A DNA stretch of 64,000 nucleotides from Lacimicrobium sp. SS2-24 (GCF_002201535.1 NZ_NIWW01000001.1:434001-498000); one strand, 5' to 3'; positions 21,244 through 31,120 are shown, counted from the stretch's first letter. Notes: a model not told the origin generated them from the letters alone. Program-made: numbers and translations.

Positions 21244-21945
21244 ATGGCAGGTTTTGACAAAGTAGTATCCAGCTATGAAGAGGCCATGGCCGGATTAAAG
21301 AACGATATGACCATTATTGCCGGAGGCTTCGGTCTGTGCGGTATTCCCGAGGGATTGATTGCCCAGATTAAAAAGATGGGCGTGAGCGGACTCACCGTGG
21401 TGTCGAATAATTGCGGCGTCGATGGTTTCGGTCTGGGCATTTTACTAGAAGATAAACAAATCAGAAAAATGGTCGCTTCCTATGTGGGTGAAAACGCGCT
21501 GTTTGAGAAACAGCTGCTTAACGGGGAGCTGGAAGTAGAGCTCACGCCACAAGGCACACTGGCTGAAAAAATGCGCGCCGGGGGAGCAGGTATCCCCGCC
21601 TTTTTCACTGCTACCGGATACGGCACACCGGTGGGAGAAGGTAAAGAGGTAAGAGAGTTTAACGGGCGTCCCTATATCATGGAGGAATCCATCACCGGCG
21701 ATTTTGCCATTGTTAAAGCCTACAAGGCCGATAGGTATGGCAACTGTATTTATCGCCATACCGCTCAGAATTTCAATCCTATGGCCGCCACAGCGGGCAA
21801 AATTACCGTGGTTGAAGTCGAAGAGATCGTCGAACCCGGTGAAATCCCACCCAGTCAGATCCATACTCCAGGTATTTATGTAGACCGGGTAATCCAAGGC
21901 ACGTTCGAGAAGCGAATCGAACGCAAAGTGACACGCAGCGCATAA
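21244..21945 (+). CDS. scoA: 3-oxoacid CoA-transferase subunit A
   Basis: A 233-residue alpha subunit of succinyl-CoA:3-ketoacid CoA-transferase. This enzyme moves CoA between succinate and acetoacetate or related 3-oxoacids, linking ketone bodies to the TCA cycle. The sequence [26 protein letters not shown], and [16 protein letters not shown] match the ScoA type rather than AtoD. The beta subunit follows after 10 bp, and a good ribosome site (AGGAG) precedes the ATG. No thiolase or 3-hydroxybutyrate dehydrogenase gene is adjacent. Confidence 0.95.
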   Translation: MAGFDKVVSSYEEAMAGLKNDMTIIAGGFGLCGIPEGLIAQIKKMGVSGLTVVSNNCGVDGFGLGILLEDKQIRKMVASYVGENALFEKQLLNGELEVELTPQGTLAEKMRAGGAGIPAFFTATGYGTPVGEGKEVREFNGRPYIMEESITGDFAIVKAYKADRYGNCIYRHTAQNFNPMAATAGKITVVEVEEIVEPGEIPPSQIHTPGIYVDRVIQGTFEKRIERKVTRSA

Positions 21946-21955
21946 GGAGAAAAAC

Positions 21956-22612
21956 ATGGCCCTTTCAAGAGAACAAATTGCGATGCGCGTTGCGCAGGAA
22001 TTTAAAGACGGTAGCTATGTCAATCTGGGAATTGGCATCCCTACTCTGGCCGCCAATTACGTTTCTGACGACATTTCCGTCATGCTACAGTCAGAAAATG
22101 GCTTATTGGGCATGGGACGTTATCCCTCAGAAAATGAGGTGGATGCCGACATGATCAATGCCGGAAAAGAGACGGTCACCGCCAGTACAGGCGCGTCCAT
22201 TTTCAGCTCTGCGGAGAGCTTTGCGATGATCCGCGGTGGCCATGTGGATTTTACCGTGTTGGGTGCCTTTGAGGTCGATCAACAGGGCAATATTGCTTCG
22301 TGGATGATTCCAGGCAAACTGGTCAAAGGTATGGGCGGCGCCATGGATTTAGTGGCCGGGGCAAAAAATATCATTGTCACCATGACCCATGCAGATAAAC
22401 ATGGCAATTCCAAATTACTGGAACACTGCAAACTGCCGCTGACGGGTGTGAATTGTATTACCCATATCATCACCGACCTGGCCATGCTGGAAATTAAGGA
22501 TAACGCCTTTCATCTTCGCGAGCGGGCACCAGGTGTCAGCGTCGATGAGATTCGTGAAAAAACCGCCGGAAACCTGATTGTTGAAGGCGATATTCCGGAA
22601 ATGCGCGTTTAA
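21956..22612 (+). CDS. scoB: 3-oxoacid CoA-transferase subunit B
   Basis: A 218-residue beta subunit of the same enzyme. The catalytic glutamate lies in the motif QSENGLLGMG (Glu47), and the family segments YVNLGIGIPTL, SSAESFAMIRGGH and the TDLAMLEI region are present. It is coupled to scoA by a 10-bp gap with AAGGAG. A GC-rich hairpin follows at 22644-22664. Confidence 0.95.
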   Translation: MALSREQIAMRVAQEFKDGSYVNLGIGIPTLAANYVSDDISVMLQSENGLLGMGRYPSENEVDADMINAGKETVTASTGASIFSSAESFAMIRGGHVDFTVLGAFEVDQQGNIASWMIPGKLVKGMGGAMDLVAGAKNIIVTMTHADKHGNSKLLEHCKLPLTGVNCITHIITDLAMLEIKDNAFHLRERAPGVSVDEIREKTAGNLIVEGDIPEMRV

Positions 22613-22643
22613 TCCATTCAACAAAAACATCAGAACCCATTAT

Positions 22644-22664
22644 CCCTGGCCGCAATGGCCAGGG
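22644..22664 (+). terminator. GC-rich hairpin after scoB
   Basis: CCCTGGCC (22644-22651) pairs perfectly with GGCCAGGG (22657-22664) around a 5-nt loop. The downstream T tract is interrupted (CCTCGCTTTATT), so termination strength is uncertain. It also lies just past the convergent amidohydrolase stop. Confidence 0.6.
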
Positions 22665-22695
22665 CCTCGCTTTATTACCCCAGGTTGTCTGTGTC

Positions 22696-24279
22696 TCATT
22701 GGGCTAGTGCATTTGCAGAGCGTTTTATTACCTGCCCCGCTTTGATACCGGTCACTTTGCCCCTGGCCACTGCAGCCTGTCCATTCACCCACAACCATTC
22801 TACGCCGCTACTGTGCTGCTGCGGCTGGAGATACGTAGCACGAGCAGCAAAACGCGCTGGGTCGAATATCACCACATCCGCCACATAGCCGTTTTTCAAT
22901 TTACCTCGCTTACCCAACGCAAACGTCTGCGCCGCCAGGGTGCTGCTTCGATACAGAAAACCCTCAAGGCTGAGTACGCTGTTCTCTTTGACATATTGGG
23001 TATATTTTCTGGGAAAGGAAGCATACTTGCGAGGATGTCCGCTACTGCCATCGGAGGAGGTCATGGTCCAGTCCTGCATCATAAAATGCTTCACATCCTG
23101 CTGTTGCATATTAAAACTGGCGACCCCGTCACCTTTTCCTTCTTTTACGATGGCAATGGCCATATCCACAGCACTGCGTTGAGATTCCAAAGCCAGTTGC
23201 TTAAGTGTTTTACCCTGATACTGAGGCATTGTCGCATCGGTGAACAGCAATGCATCAGCTCCCCCGCGACGACGCAGGTTATCCTGCACCTGAGCTTTAA
23301 TGGTTTTATGGTGTGCGGGATCTTCTAAGCGCCGTATCAAGGCCTCATGGCCATCAGCTCTGGCCCATGCTGGTATTAGCGCTGCCGTGATGCTTGACCC
23401 CGAAGCTAGCCAGGGATATTGGTCTGCAGTGATTCGCAGGCCTCTTTCACGGGCCTGGTTAATCAGTGCAACCACCTCTTTGCTTTGCCCCCATACATCC
23501 ACACCCAATGCCTTGATATGGGAGATATTTGCTGCGATACCGGCCTGCTCCGCCACAGTAATCACCTCGTTAACTGAGGCTAGTAGCCCAACAGAGTAAC
23601 TACTTTCATCACGAATATGGCTGTCGTAGTGCCCGCCATATTGTTGGACCACTTCTGCCAGTGCGATAACTTCATTAATTTGCGCGTAACTACCCGGCAC
23701 ATAATACAATCCGGAAGACAGTCCCATGGCGCCATGTTTCATAGCCAGTGCAACCTTTTCCCGCATTTGCTCAAGCTCTGCTTCTGTGGGTGGCCGATTT
23801 GCCATCCCTATCACCGCCTTGCGGACACTATTATGTCCTACATACAACGCGACATTCGTGCCCACACCCTGCCTCTGATAGCGGGACATCTGTGTCACAA
23901 CATCCGCCGGGCCCCCGCCATCATTGTTGCAAAATACCGAGGTCACCCCCTGGGTCAGATAGTTGGCATTGAGGTTACCCGGACCACCATTAAAATCACG
24001 ACAGGCATGAGTATGCGGATCAATAAATCCTGCGCTCACCACCAGGCCAGTGGCATCTATGCTCTCAAGGGGGTGAATATTTTCCGGCAGGTGTGGACCA
24101 ACGTGTGTAATAAGGCCTTTATCTATGACCACTACACCTTGATAAGGCCCTTGTCGGTCGCCGGTATAGATGCGATCAGATTGAATCAGCCAATCAACCT
24201 GTTTCGCCATCACTGACCAGGACATGGCCCACATTACCCCCAAAAAGAGCAGTAAGTAGTGTTTTGTAAGCTGCCCCAT
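22696..24279 (-). CDS. Exported N-acyl-D-amino-acid deacylase-like amidohydrolase
   Basis: A 527-residue amidohydrolase with a signal peptide (KHYLLLFLGVMWAMSWSVMAK). The metal-site motif GFIDPHTHACRDF (HxH), a later HIRDESS and HIKALG supplying histidines, and a conserved ADQYPW mark the D-aminoacylase branch. It would hydrolyse N-acyl-D-amino acids or a related amide in the periplasm, perhaps from peptidoglycan or peptides; the substrate is not provable here. The start is the ATG at 24279 with AGGAG eight bases upstream; the frame opens at 24318. It is divergent from the polysaccharide operon. Confidence 0.88.
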   Translation of the reverse strand: MGQLTKHYLLLFLGVMWAMSWSVMAKQVDWLIQSDRIYTGDRQGPYQGVVVIDKGLITHVGPHLPENIHPLESIDATGLVVSAGFIDPHTHACRDFNGGPGNLNANYLTQGVTSVFCNNDGGGPADVVTQMSRYQRQGVGTNVALYVGHNSVRKAVIGMANRPPTEAELEQMREKVALAMKHGAMGLSSGLYYVPGSYAQINEVIALAEVVQQYGGHYDSHIRDESSYSVGLLASVNEVITVAEQAGIAANISHIKALGVDVWGQSKEVVALINQARERGLRITADQYPWLASGSSITAALIPAWARADGHEALIRRLEDPAHHKTIKAQVQDNLRRRGGADALLFTDATMPQYQGKTLKQLALESQRSAVDMAIAIVKEGKGDGVASFNMQQQDVKHFMMQDWTMTSSDGSSGHPRKYASFPRKYTQYVKENSVLSLEGFLYRSSTLAAQTFALGKRGKLKNGYVADVVIFDPARFAARATYLQPQQHSSGVEWLWVNGQAAVARGKVTGIKAGQVIKRSANALAQ

Positions 24280-24375
24280 GAGGACTCCTGTTTGAACGTA
24301 TTCCTTGTCGTGCATCATACCTTAGCCTGAGCTTGCAGCCCATTTATCTGGATATGCCCGTGTCTTAATATTAAA

Positions 24376-24417
24376 ACAACACGTGGCAGCATCTGATGCC
24401 TCGCCGAAGCGTGTTGT
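24376..24417 (+). promoter_or_regulatory. Nested inverted repeat in the polysaccharide operon leader
   Basis: ACAACACG (24376-24383) and CGTGTTGT (24410-24417) form a perfect 8-bp inverted repeat enclosing the smaller palindrome GCATCTGATGC (24389-24399). It lies 80 bp before the first gene of the operon. It may be an operator or a leader RNA structure. No ops/JUMPstart motif was seen. Confidence 0.45.
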
Positions 24418-24497
24418 CTTGCCCACGGAGATTGTCTTTAACACCAGATTAACGCATCATTACCGTACAATAATCATAAAAACATTACCCGTATCTG

Positions 24498-25763
24498 ATG
24501 CCCCTGAGGTTTCCTTTTGCCACACATGCCTTGCTGACACTTACTGCCAATCTCTGTATGGCAGCCAGCAATTGGCTGTTGCTGGTGATCATTGCCAAGG
24601 TATTCGGCGATTATTCTCTGGGCGAGGTAGCACTCTCGCTGTCTGTTCTTTCCCCCCTATTTTTACTCAGCAGCTTCAAGCTGCGCACACTATTGATTAC
24701 GGATACACACAACGAATACCCTATCGCCCAGTACTTTCATGCACGTTTTATCGCCAATACGGTTTTACTTCTTTGCTTACCGCTGGTGTGCTGGGCACTG
24801 CTGAGTGAGATCGATGCGATAATTGTAATACTCATCGCATTGTATAAATGGTGCGACGCCTGGTTTGAACTGAATATCAGCCTGCGTCACCGTTTAAGAG
24901 CCTTTTCAGCCTCCGCTGCCTGGTTAATTTGCCGTGCGCTGGTCACGGTGATGGCATTAGCGCTGGCGTTTTTATCAGATAATCTGCTTCTGACGCTAAT
25001 ACTGTGGGTCTGTGTAACTGCCACCTTTGCCCTTTTGGCTACACTGAAAAGCAGTGCGCTGATTCTGGCCCACTTTCAGCAAACTTTTTCGCTGGGGATC
25101 TGGCGTTGGCAGAGGCTGCGGGTGTCGTTAGCGTTATTTAAAAAATATCATACCCTGAGCATCGCCCTGATGTTCTCCTCGCTGTTTGTCTATCTTCCAA
25201 ATCTGTTTTTACAGCATTTGCAGGGCGTCAGTGATGCGGGCCGCTTTGCCGCGATCAGCTACTTCCTGGTGGCAGGCAGCATGCTCATAACCAGCATTGC
25301 ACAAACCGCTCAACCTCTTCTTAGTCGCTTGCAAGCAGAGCGTGATTACCAAAAACTACGGCGAACCAGCGCTGTGCTGTGCGCCCTGGGCCTTGCAATC
25401 GGACTGTTGGCTCTGTTGATAACCCTGGGGTTGGGGCCACAACTGTTGAGTTGGGTCTACCATCCTGGCTTTATACAGATGGCTGATGAGCTCAACTGGA
25501 TTATGGCTGCAGCCATGATCCGCTACGCCTATATCTTCTTAGGGACCACCCTCAATGCCTTTCGTGAGTTTGCTGTGCAAACTCGTATTGCCGGGGCCGG
25601 CACACTGGCCATGGCATTGAGCTGCGCTCTGCTTATTCCCAGTCATGGAACGATGGGCGCAGCCTACGCCATGTTTATCGCCACCAGCCTGGAATTGCTG
25701 TTATATATCCTTTTCTTGTTGCGCTGGCCCCCCTTGAGTAAAGAGGCGATCAATGACCACTAG
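24498..25763 (+). CDS. Wzx-type oligosaccharide flippase
   Basis: A 421-residue integral membrane protein with roughly 12 hydrophobic segments, starting with a helix at 8-35. It resembles the MOP/PST superfamily that flips undecaprenyl-linked repeat units across the inner membrane. Typical features are an N-terminal half with small-residue-rich helices, a basic cytoplasmic loop (SRLQAERDYQKLRRTSA), and a C-terminal GTMGAAYAMFIATSLELLLY helix. It opens the polysaccharide operon and overlaps the next gene by 11 bp. It is placed from topology and context, since Wzx sequences diverge widely. Confidence 0.82.
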   Translation: MPLRFPFATHALLTLTANLCMAASNWLLLVIIAKVFGDYSLGEVALSLSVLSPLFLLSSFKLRTLLITDTHNEYPIAQYFHARFIANTVLLLCLPLVCWALLSEIDAIIVILIALYKWCDAWFELNISLRHRLRAFSASAAWLICRALVTVMALALAFLSDNLLLTLILWVCVTATFALLATLKSSALILAHFQQTFSLGIWRWQRLRVSLALFKKYHTLSIALMFSSLFVYLPNLFLQHLQGVSDAGRFAAISYFLVAGSMLITSIAQTAQPLLSRLQAERDYQKLRRTSAVLCALGLAIGLLALLITLGLGPQLLSWVYHPGFIQMADELNWIMAAAMIRYAYIFLGTTLNAFREFAVQTRIAGAGTLAMALSCALLIPSHGTMGAAYAMFIATSLELLLYILFLLRWPPLSKEAINDH

Positions 25764-26850
25764 GGTATTGCACGTATTCGGTATCATGAACCGTGGAGGA
25801 GCAGAGCTGCGCACGCTGGCACTCATGCCCTCTATGCAGGCGCTGGGTTATGAATTCCATTTTTGTGTGTTAAGTGGCGCTGAAGGCGCCCTGGACGACG
25901 ATATCCGCGCGATGGGCGGTCAGATCCATTATTTGAAACTTGGCCCTGCGTTTATCTGGCGCTTTGTGCGGCTGTTAAAGCATCAGCATATCAGTATCCT
26001 CCACACACATGTGGCGCTGGTGTCCGGCTTGCTGGTATTGCTGGGTGCCATTGCTGGTGTGAAAAAGCGTATCAGCCATTTGCGCTCCACACTGGACACA
26101 CGATCCTCATCGATACTGCGGATATGGCGTAATGCCTTGCTACGACGCTGTTTATACCGGTTCAGCCATCACGTTCTTGGGGTCTGTCAGGGCGCATTGC
26201 AATGTCAGTGGCCTGACTATGCGCAGCGTCCGAAGTGCCAGGTAATCTACAATGGCATGGCGCTGCCTCCTATTGAGGAGAAAGCGGATTTTTGGTCTGC
26301 ATGGATTGAAGGCTATGCTGGCCAGCCCGTAGTGGTTCATCTGGCACGGATGAATCCGGCTAAAAACCATACTGCTGTTATAGCGATATTTAATGCGTAC
26401 CTGAGCGCACATGAGGATGCATTCCTGGTTCTAATTGGAAAAGAAGACCCTCTTATCAAAACGCAACTCAATCAGTTTATAGCGGAAAAAGGTATTGCAG
26501 ATCGTGTGATATTTCTGTCTGAACAAGCACAACCGCTGGCCTTTCTGCGTCACGCTCAGGCGCTGCTGTTTCCCTCGCTATGGGAGGGCTTGCCGGGCGC
26601 TGTGCTCGAATCTGCCAGCGTCGGCACTCCTGTTCTAGCATCAGCTATCCCCGGTTGCCAGGAAATTGCAAAGCAGCTTAAGGCGGTAGAGACCGCTGAG
26701 CTCAAGCAAAGCCCGCATGAATGGGCAGAACACCTGGCTATGCTGCTGAAAAAAGGTAATGGCCGGGCATCGCTTATAGAAGACTTTAAGCACAGTGACT
26801 TTTTACTCGATAAAAATATACGGGCGCTGAATGCAGTTTACGCAAACTAA
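25753..26850 (+). CDS. GT4-family glycosyltransferase
   Basis: A 365-residue GT-B glycosyltransferase. The N-terminal domain opens with VLHVFGIMNRGGAELRTL, the standard GT4 glycine-rich loop. The C-terminal donor domain shows VVHLARMNPAKNHT and the acidic EX7E motif in WEGLPGAVLESASVGTP. It would add one sugar to the lipid-linked repeat unit on the cytoplasmic face; neither donor nor linkage can be read. It overlaps the flippase gene by 11 bp. Confidence 0.92.
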   Translation: MTTRVLHVFGIMNRGGAELRTLALMPSMQALGYEFHFCVLSGAEGALDDDIRAMGGQIHYLKLGPAFIWRFVRLLKHQHISILHTHVALVSGLLVLLGAIAGVKKRISHLRSTLDTRSSSILRIWRNALLRRCLYRFSHHVLGVCQGALQCQWPDYAQRPKCQVIYNGMALPPIEEKADFWSAWIEGYAGQPVVVHLARMNPAKNHTAVIAIFNAYLSAHEDAFLVLIGKEDPLIKTQLNQFIAEKGIADRVIFLSEQAQPLAFLRHAQALLFPSLWEGLPGAVLESASVGTPVLASAIPGCQEIAKQLKAVETAELKQSPHEWAEHLAMLLKKGNGRASLIEDFKHSDFLLDKNIRALNAVYAN

Positions 26851-28192
26851 TCCACTCATGGGCAAAACGCTGGCCATCTGGTTTTTACTGATGGCTATCA
26901 CCCTTTACTTAGGTGTCTCTGCCAAGGCGCTTGAGCTGAGCCGCCTGCAGCTTGAATGGGTTGCCAGTGCCAGCTGGTTAATACTGTTGCTGATACTGGC
27001 CAATACTCTGCCCCGTGGAATCTGGTCTATCAGCTTCATCTTTTTTGCCTCCCTGGGTGTTTTCCATGTCGGCCTCATTCTCACCAGCAGCCTGGGCGCG
27101 ATCACCGATGAAGATATTCTTTATCATATTGCCTACTGGTTTTATCGCGATGAGACGACGCTAGCCATTGAAATGGTCAACCTGGCATTGCTCAGTTTTG
27201 CGTTAGGGGCCTTACTGACCTCTAAAGCCTATCTTCCGACCTATAAAGCCCGGGGCGGCAGTTTTAATCAGCGCGTATACCATTTTGGTGGGGTATTGCT
27301 GATTACCAGCATGCTAGGCTTTTTCGCCTTATCCACCTTTACCGGCGTATTAAGCTCTTATGGCGCGTATCTGAACCTGCTGTCTCAGGTTCCGTTGCTG
27401 GGTGTCGTTTATGCTTATCTTTACTTTTTTATCGGACTGGGTCTGGTGATGGTCAGTGCAACCTATCGCCGCGGTTTTACCCTGTTTTATTTTGCGCTGT
27501 TTGGTTTATGGGCGCTGGTGGCATTCAGGCTCGGATTACGGGGCGAGGTAATGTTTCCTCTGATGGTATCCGGAGCCATGTTTGGGCGCCGCAACCTGAC
27601 CCTTGGCCTGCCTCTTATTCTGCTTTTACTGGTCTTGTTTCTCACCGTCACGACCATCGTTAAAAATGCCCGGGTCAGTGGTGACTACACCGACATCCCA
27701 ACCGTCAATCCATTAAATGGTGTCGCTGAAATGGGCGCCAGTTTGCGTCCGGTGCAGGAAGTCATCAAATGGCGGGCGCAAGGGGACTCGATGTTATATG
27801 GCGGCAGTTACTGGGCGCCATTCGAACGGCAAATAGCCTTGTTAGTTCCGGGCATGCAACGGGTACCAGCCGCCAGTGACCCAAGAATGTTAAATGTCGT
27901 GGTGGCAGACCGGGCCGGACCCATCGGGTTTTCCCCTGTTGCGGAGGCTTATGCCAATTTTGGTAAAGGCGGGGTGGTGCTGATCATGATGCTGCTCGGC
28001 GCTGTTATGGGGAAACTGGACAACGTGCCCCCTTCAACCCGCAAAGACATTGTTATCGGAGCCGCACTGCTCCCGGTTTTTATCATGATCCGTAACAGCT
28101 TCACCCATGTTCCGGTGCAGGTTATTCTGGGTATCACCATCAGCCTGCTTGTCATTTTCCTCGCATCCACAAAGGGCAACGCTGAATCATGA
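26831..28192 (+). CDS. Wzy-type oligosaccharide repeat-unit polymerase
   Basis: A 453-residue membrane protein with about 10-12 helices and a large loop around residues 275-360 (from NARVSGDYTDIPTVNPLNG to PVAEAYANFGKGGV). Wzy polymerases have this topology and join repeat units in the periplasm. Sequence identity in the family is low, so the call rests on topology and its position between glycosyltransferase genes. The start at 26831 overlaps the previous gene by 20 bp; the Met at 26858 is an alternative. It was considered as an exosortase and rejected. Confidence 0.75.
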   Translation: MQFTQTNPLMGKTLAIWFLLMAITLYLGVSAKALELSRLQLEWVASASWLILLLILANTLPRGIWSISFIFFASLGVFHVGLILTSSLGAITDEDILYHIAYWFYRDETTLAIEMVNLALLSFALGALLTSKAYLPTYKARGGSFNQRVYHFGGVLLITSMLGFFALSTFTGVLSSYGAYLNLLSQVPLLGVVYAYLYFFIGLGLVMVSATYRRGFTLFYFALFGLWALVAFRLGLRGEVMFPLMVSGAMFGRRNLTLGLPLILLLLVLFLTVTTIVKNARVSGDYTDIPTVNPLNGVAEMGASLRPVQEVIKWRAQGDSMLYGGSYWAPFERQIALLVPGMQRVPAASDPRMLNVVVADRAGPIGFSPVAEAYANFGKGGVVLIMMLLGAVMGKLDNVPPSTRKDIVIGAALLPVFIMIRNSFTHVPVQVILGITISLLVIFLASTKGNAES

Positions 28193-29361
28193 GAGTGATC
28201 GTTTGTTGTGAGTACCGGTTTATGCAAACTCCAGACGGCCAGGTCTGGACAAGCAGTGCCTTTTCCCGCGCCTTCTGGCAGCGTTACCTGCAGGTATTCA
28301 GTGAAGTGACGATCCTGGCCAGGGTCACACCGGTTGACGTAAGTGAATCTAACTGGCACCCGGTGACCGGTTCTGGTGTGAATCTGAGTCCACTGCCCTA
28401 CTACCTGGGACTGGCAGGACTTATCAGAAAACTTCCGGCGCTGATAAAAACACTTTACCGTGCTTTAGACAATCACGACGCCGTGATTTTCAGAGTGCCG
28501 TCCCAAACCGCGATGCTAGCCCGACTCCTGCACCCCCGCCGCCCTTTTGCTCTGGAGGTGGTTGGCGATCCTGCCGATGTATTTGCCGCGGGAATCACGA
28601 GGCCTTTGCTGGATAAACTATTGGGACGGTTCAGTGCCTGGCAGTTGAGACGCATGACAAAAAAAGCCGTGGCGGTCAGTTATGTTACCCGCGGGTATCT
28701 GCAACAGCGTTACCCGCCTCACCCAGACCGTCCCGCGATAGCCTGTTCCAGTATTGCATTAAGCGATGAGTGGTTTGTATCAGCGCCACGTCATTACGAA
28801 AAACGCGCTTCCAGCTTGCTTTTCGTGGGCTCATTTGCCCAGCTTTACAAGGGCCAGGACGTGTTATTACAGGCACTGCACCTGCTCAAACGACAAGGCC
28901 ATCACTATCAGTTAACCATGGTTGGTGATGGCAAACATCTTAAGGATATGCAAACCCTGGCTAACGAGCTTGAATTGTCCGACTCCGTGGTATTTACCGG
29001 CGAACAACCTCATCAGAAAATACTCAGTTGCATGCAGCGCAATGACGTATTTGTCCTACCCTCAAGAACCGAAGGACTACCCCGGGTTATGATTGAAGCC
29101 ATGGCAACGGGGATGCCTGCAATAGGCAGTGATGCAGGCGGCATTCCAGAGTTGCTGCCTGAGGAGTGCCTGGCAAAAGCCGGAAGCACTGCGCTACTAG
29201 CACAGCGTATCCATCAGTTGTGTTCCCATGAAGACATGCTGAACCAATGCTCTGCCCGTAATCTGAAGGTCGCTGGCGACTACCACCAGGACAAGCTGAA
29301 TGCGCTTCGCCAATCCTTTTATCAGTCCGTGTATCAACAGTTTCGTAAGGAAACCTCATGA
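28189..29361 (+). CDS. GT4-family glycosyltransferase
   Basis: A 390-residue GT-B glycosyltransferase. The donor domain contains LLFVGSFAQLYKGQDVLLQA, the TGEQPHQKI segment, and the EX7E motif in SRTEGLPRVMIEAMATGMP, followed by GSDAGGIPELL. The N-terminal part is less typical. It is coupled to the polymerase gene by a 4-bp ATGA overlap. Sugar specificity unknown. Confidence 0.92.
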   Translation: MRVIVCCEYRFMQTPDGQVWTSSAFSRAFWQRYLQVFSEVTILARVTPVDVSESNWHPVTGSGVNLSPLPYYLGLAGLIRKLPALIKTLYRALDNHDAVIFRVPSQTAMLARLLHPRRPFALEVVGDPADVFAAGITRPLLDKLLGRFSAWQLRRMTKKAVAVSYVTRGYLQQRYPPHPDRPAIACSSIALSDEWFVSAPRHYEKRASSLLFVGSFAQLYKGQDVLLQALHLLKRQGHHYQLTMVGDGKHLKDMQTLANELELSDSVVFTGEQPHQKILSCMQRNDVFVLPSRTEGLPRVMIEAMATGMPAIGSDAGGIPELLPEECLAKAGSTALLAQRIHQLCSHEDMLNQCSARNLKVAGDYHQDKLNALRQSFYQSVYQQFRKETS

Positions 29362-30515
29362 CCGTATTACATTTGCTCAAGACAGCCATCGGCGCGAAAT
29401 GGGCACTGAACCAGATCAAGGAACTGATAAAACGTGGCGTTGATGTCCATGTCGCCATGCCTGATGGTCCGATGAACGCCGGTTACGAGGCCCTTGGAGT
29501 AACCGTACATAAGATGCAGCCCGAGTTCAGTTTTTCTCATCCGCTTAAGACAATGACTCGCGCCAGAGCGCTTCATCAACTGGTGGATGAACTCAAACCC
29601 GATCTGATACACAGTCATTTTGTCAGTACCACCTTATTGATGCGTCTGGCGCTAAGAAAAACCCGGATTCCCCGAATATTCCAGGTGCCGGGGCCATTGC
29701 ATCTCGAACATGCCCTGCTGCGTGGACTGGAAATTGCCAGCAGTAATAAAGAAGACTACTGGCTGGCCTCCTGCAAATGGACGCAGCAACGCTATATAAA
29801 AAGTGGCGTGGCGGCCAAACGCACCGGTCTTGCTTACTATGGTGTTCCCCCGGGTGTATTCACTGCCCCTGAGCCGGGTAGTTTTCGGCTAAAGCAACAG
29901 TTAAAGATGCAGGAGGAGGATCTGCTGATTGGCATGGTGGCGTATTTTTATGCGCCCAAGCGCTTTTTGGGACAAACACGCGGTCTTAAAGGCCATGAAG
30001 ACCTTATTGATGCACTCGCGCTGGTCCTAAAACAGTATCCCACGGCGCGCTGTGTTTTTGTTGGGGGCCCCTGGGACAACGCGTTGTCTTACTACGACCA
30101 GGTACAAGCCTACGCCAGTGAAAAAGTAGGCGATGCCGCTGTTTTCCTGGGTACCCGTACCGATGTGCCACAGCTATATCCGCAGTTTGATTTAGCGGTT
30201 CACCCGTCACACTCGGAAAATGTGGGCGGCGCGGTTGAATCATTATTTGCCGGCGTGAGTACCATTACCAGTGATGTGGGAGGCTTTCCGGATTTGATTA
30301 TCGAAGGAGAAACAGGGTATCTCTGCCCGCCAAAAGATCCCCAGGCGCTGGCCGCCGCCATTTGCCGGGCGTGGCAAAACCCTGCTGAGCGCCAGAAACG
30401 GATAGTTGCCGGTCTCAAACAGGTAACCGAGCTTATGGACATTGAGCATAATGCCAGGCAGGTCATGACATTCTACGAGCATGTCCTCAACACCTATAGC
30501 GGGAGTCTGAAATGA
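29358..30515 (+). CDS. GT4-like glycosyltransferase
   Basis: A 385-residue GT-B glycosyltransferase. It begins VLHLLKTAIGAKWALNQIKEL, has LIHSHFVSTTLLMRLALRKT and a donor-site region PSHSENVGGAVESLFAGVST. In that region the two glutamates are six rather than seven residues apart, a variant seen in this branch. TSDVGGFPDLI follows. It starts within a 4-bp overlap with the previous gene. Specificity unknown. Confidence 0.9.
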   Translation: MTVLHLLKTAIGAKWALNQIKELIKRGVDVHVAMPDGPMNAGYEALGVTVHKMQPEFSFSHPLKTMTRARALHQLVDELKPDLIHSHFVSTTLLMRLALRKTRIPRIFQVPGPLHLEHALLRGLEIASSNKEDYWLASCKWTQQRYIKSGVAAKRTGLAYYGVPPGVFTAPEPGSFRLKQQLKMQEEDLLIGMVAYFYAPKRFLGQTRGLKGHEDLIDALALVLKQYPTARCVFVGGPWDNALSYYDQVQAYASEKVGDAAVFLGTRTDVPQLYPQFDLAVHPSHSENVGGAVESLFAGVSTITSDVGGFPDLIIEGETGYLCPPKDPQALAAAICRAWQNPAERQKRIVAGLKQVTELMDIEHNARQVMTFYEHVLNTYSGSLK

Positions 30516-31120
30516 TGAAACGTCTGCTTGATATCCTGGCTTCTTTGCTGGGGTTGATTATTCTGAGCCCTTTATTGCTGGTACTCGCAATATTAGTCAG
30601 AATGCGTCTTGGCGCACCGGTCTTGTTCAGGCAACAGCGTCCGGGACGTAATGGTAAACCCTTCAATATGATTAAGTTTCGCAGCATGACGGATAAGAAA
30701 GACGCTCAGGGACAGCTATTGCCCGATAACCAGCGTCTGACTCGCTTTGGCCGATTATTGCGCGCGAGCAGCCTGGATGAATTGCCAGAGCTGTGGAATG
30801 TCCTTAAAGGTGATATGAGCCTGGTAGGCCCGCGTCCGTTGTTGATGGAATATCTGCCCCGTTATTCGGCCTTTCAGTATCGGCGCCACGAGGTACGTCC
30901 GGGCATTACCGGGTGGGCACAGGTAAACGGTCGCAACACCCTCAGTTGGGAAGAAAAGTTTAAGCTGGACGTCTGGTATGTAGATCATCACAATTTGCTA
31001 CTTGATCTGAGAATTATATTCATGACCCTGTATAAAGTGTTACAGCGAAAAGACATCAACCAGCAACAGCGTGCCACCATGGAAAAATTTACCGGTAACA
31101 AGGAAAAGTCATGCGACTAG
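30512..31120 (+). CDS. Small phosphoglycosyltransferase (PglC-like sugar transferase)
   Basis: A 202-residue monotopic phosphoglycosyltransferase. It attaches a sugar-1-phosphate to undecaprenyl phosphate and starts repeat-unit assembly. One N-terminal reentrant hydrophobic segment (5-29) precedes the family core: [25 protein letters not shown], the catalytic Asp-Glu pair in [25 protein letters not shown] and [14 protein letters not shown]. The small PglC form and the adjacent PglD/E/F-like genes point to di-N-acetylbacillosamine phosphate as the first sugar (inference). It overlaps its neighbours by 4 and 10 bp. Confidence 0.95.
   Translation: MMKRLLDILASLLGLIILSPLLLVLAILVRMRLGAPVLFRQQRPGRNGKPFNMIKFRSMTDKKDAQGQLLPDNQRLTRFGRLLRASSLDELPELWNVLKGDMSLVGPRPLLMEYLPRYSAFQYRRHEVRPGITGWAQVNGRNTLSWEEKFKLDVWYVDHHNLLLDLRIIFMTLYKVLQRKDINQQQRATMEKFTGNKEKSCD

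Noticed and set aside
24319-24497. ops/JUMPstart element for RfaH
   Set aside because: No GGCGGTAGC-like sequence is present upstream of the operon.
26831-28192. Exosortase for the PEP-CTERM protein
   Set aside because: It is a multi-helix protein of suitable position, but I see no conserved exosortase Cys/Arg/His pattern; repeat-unit polymerase fits better.
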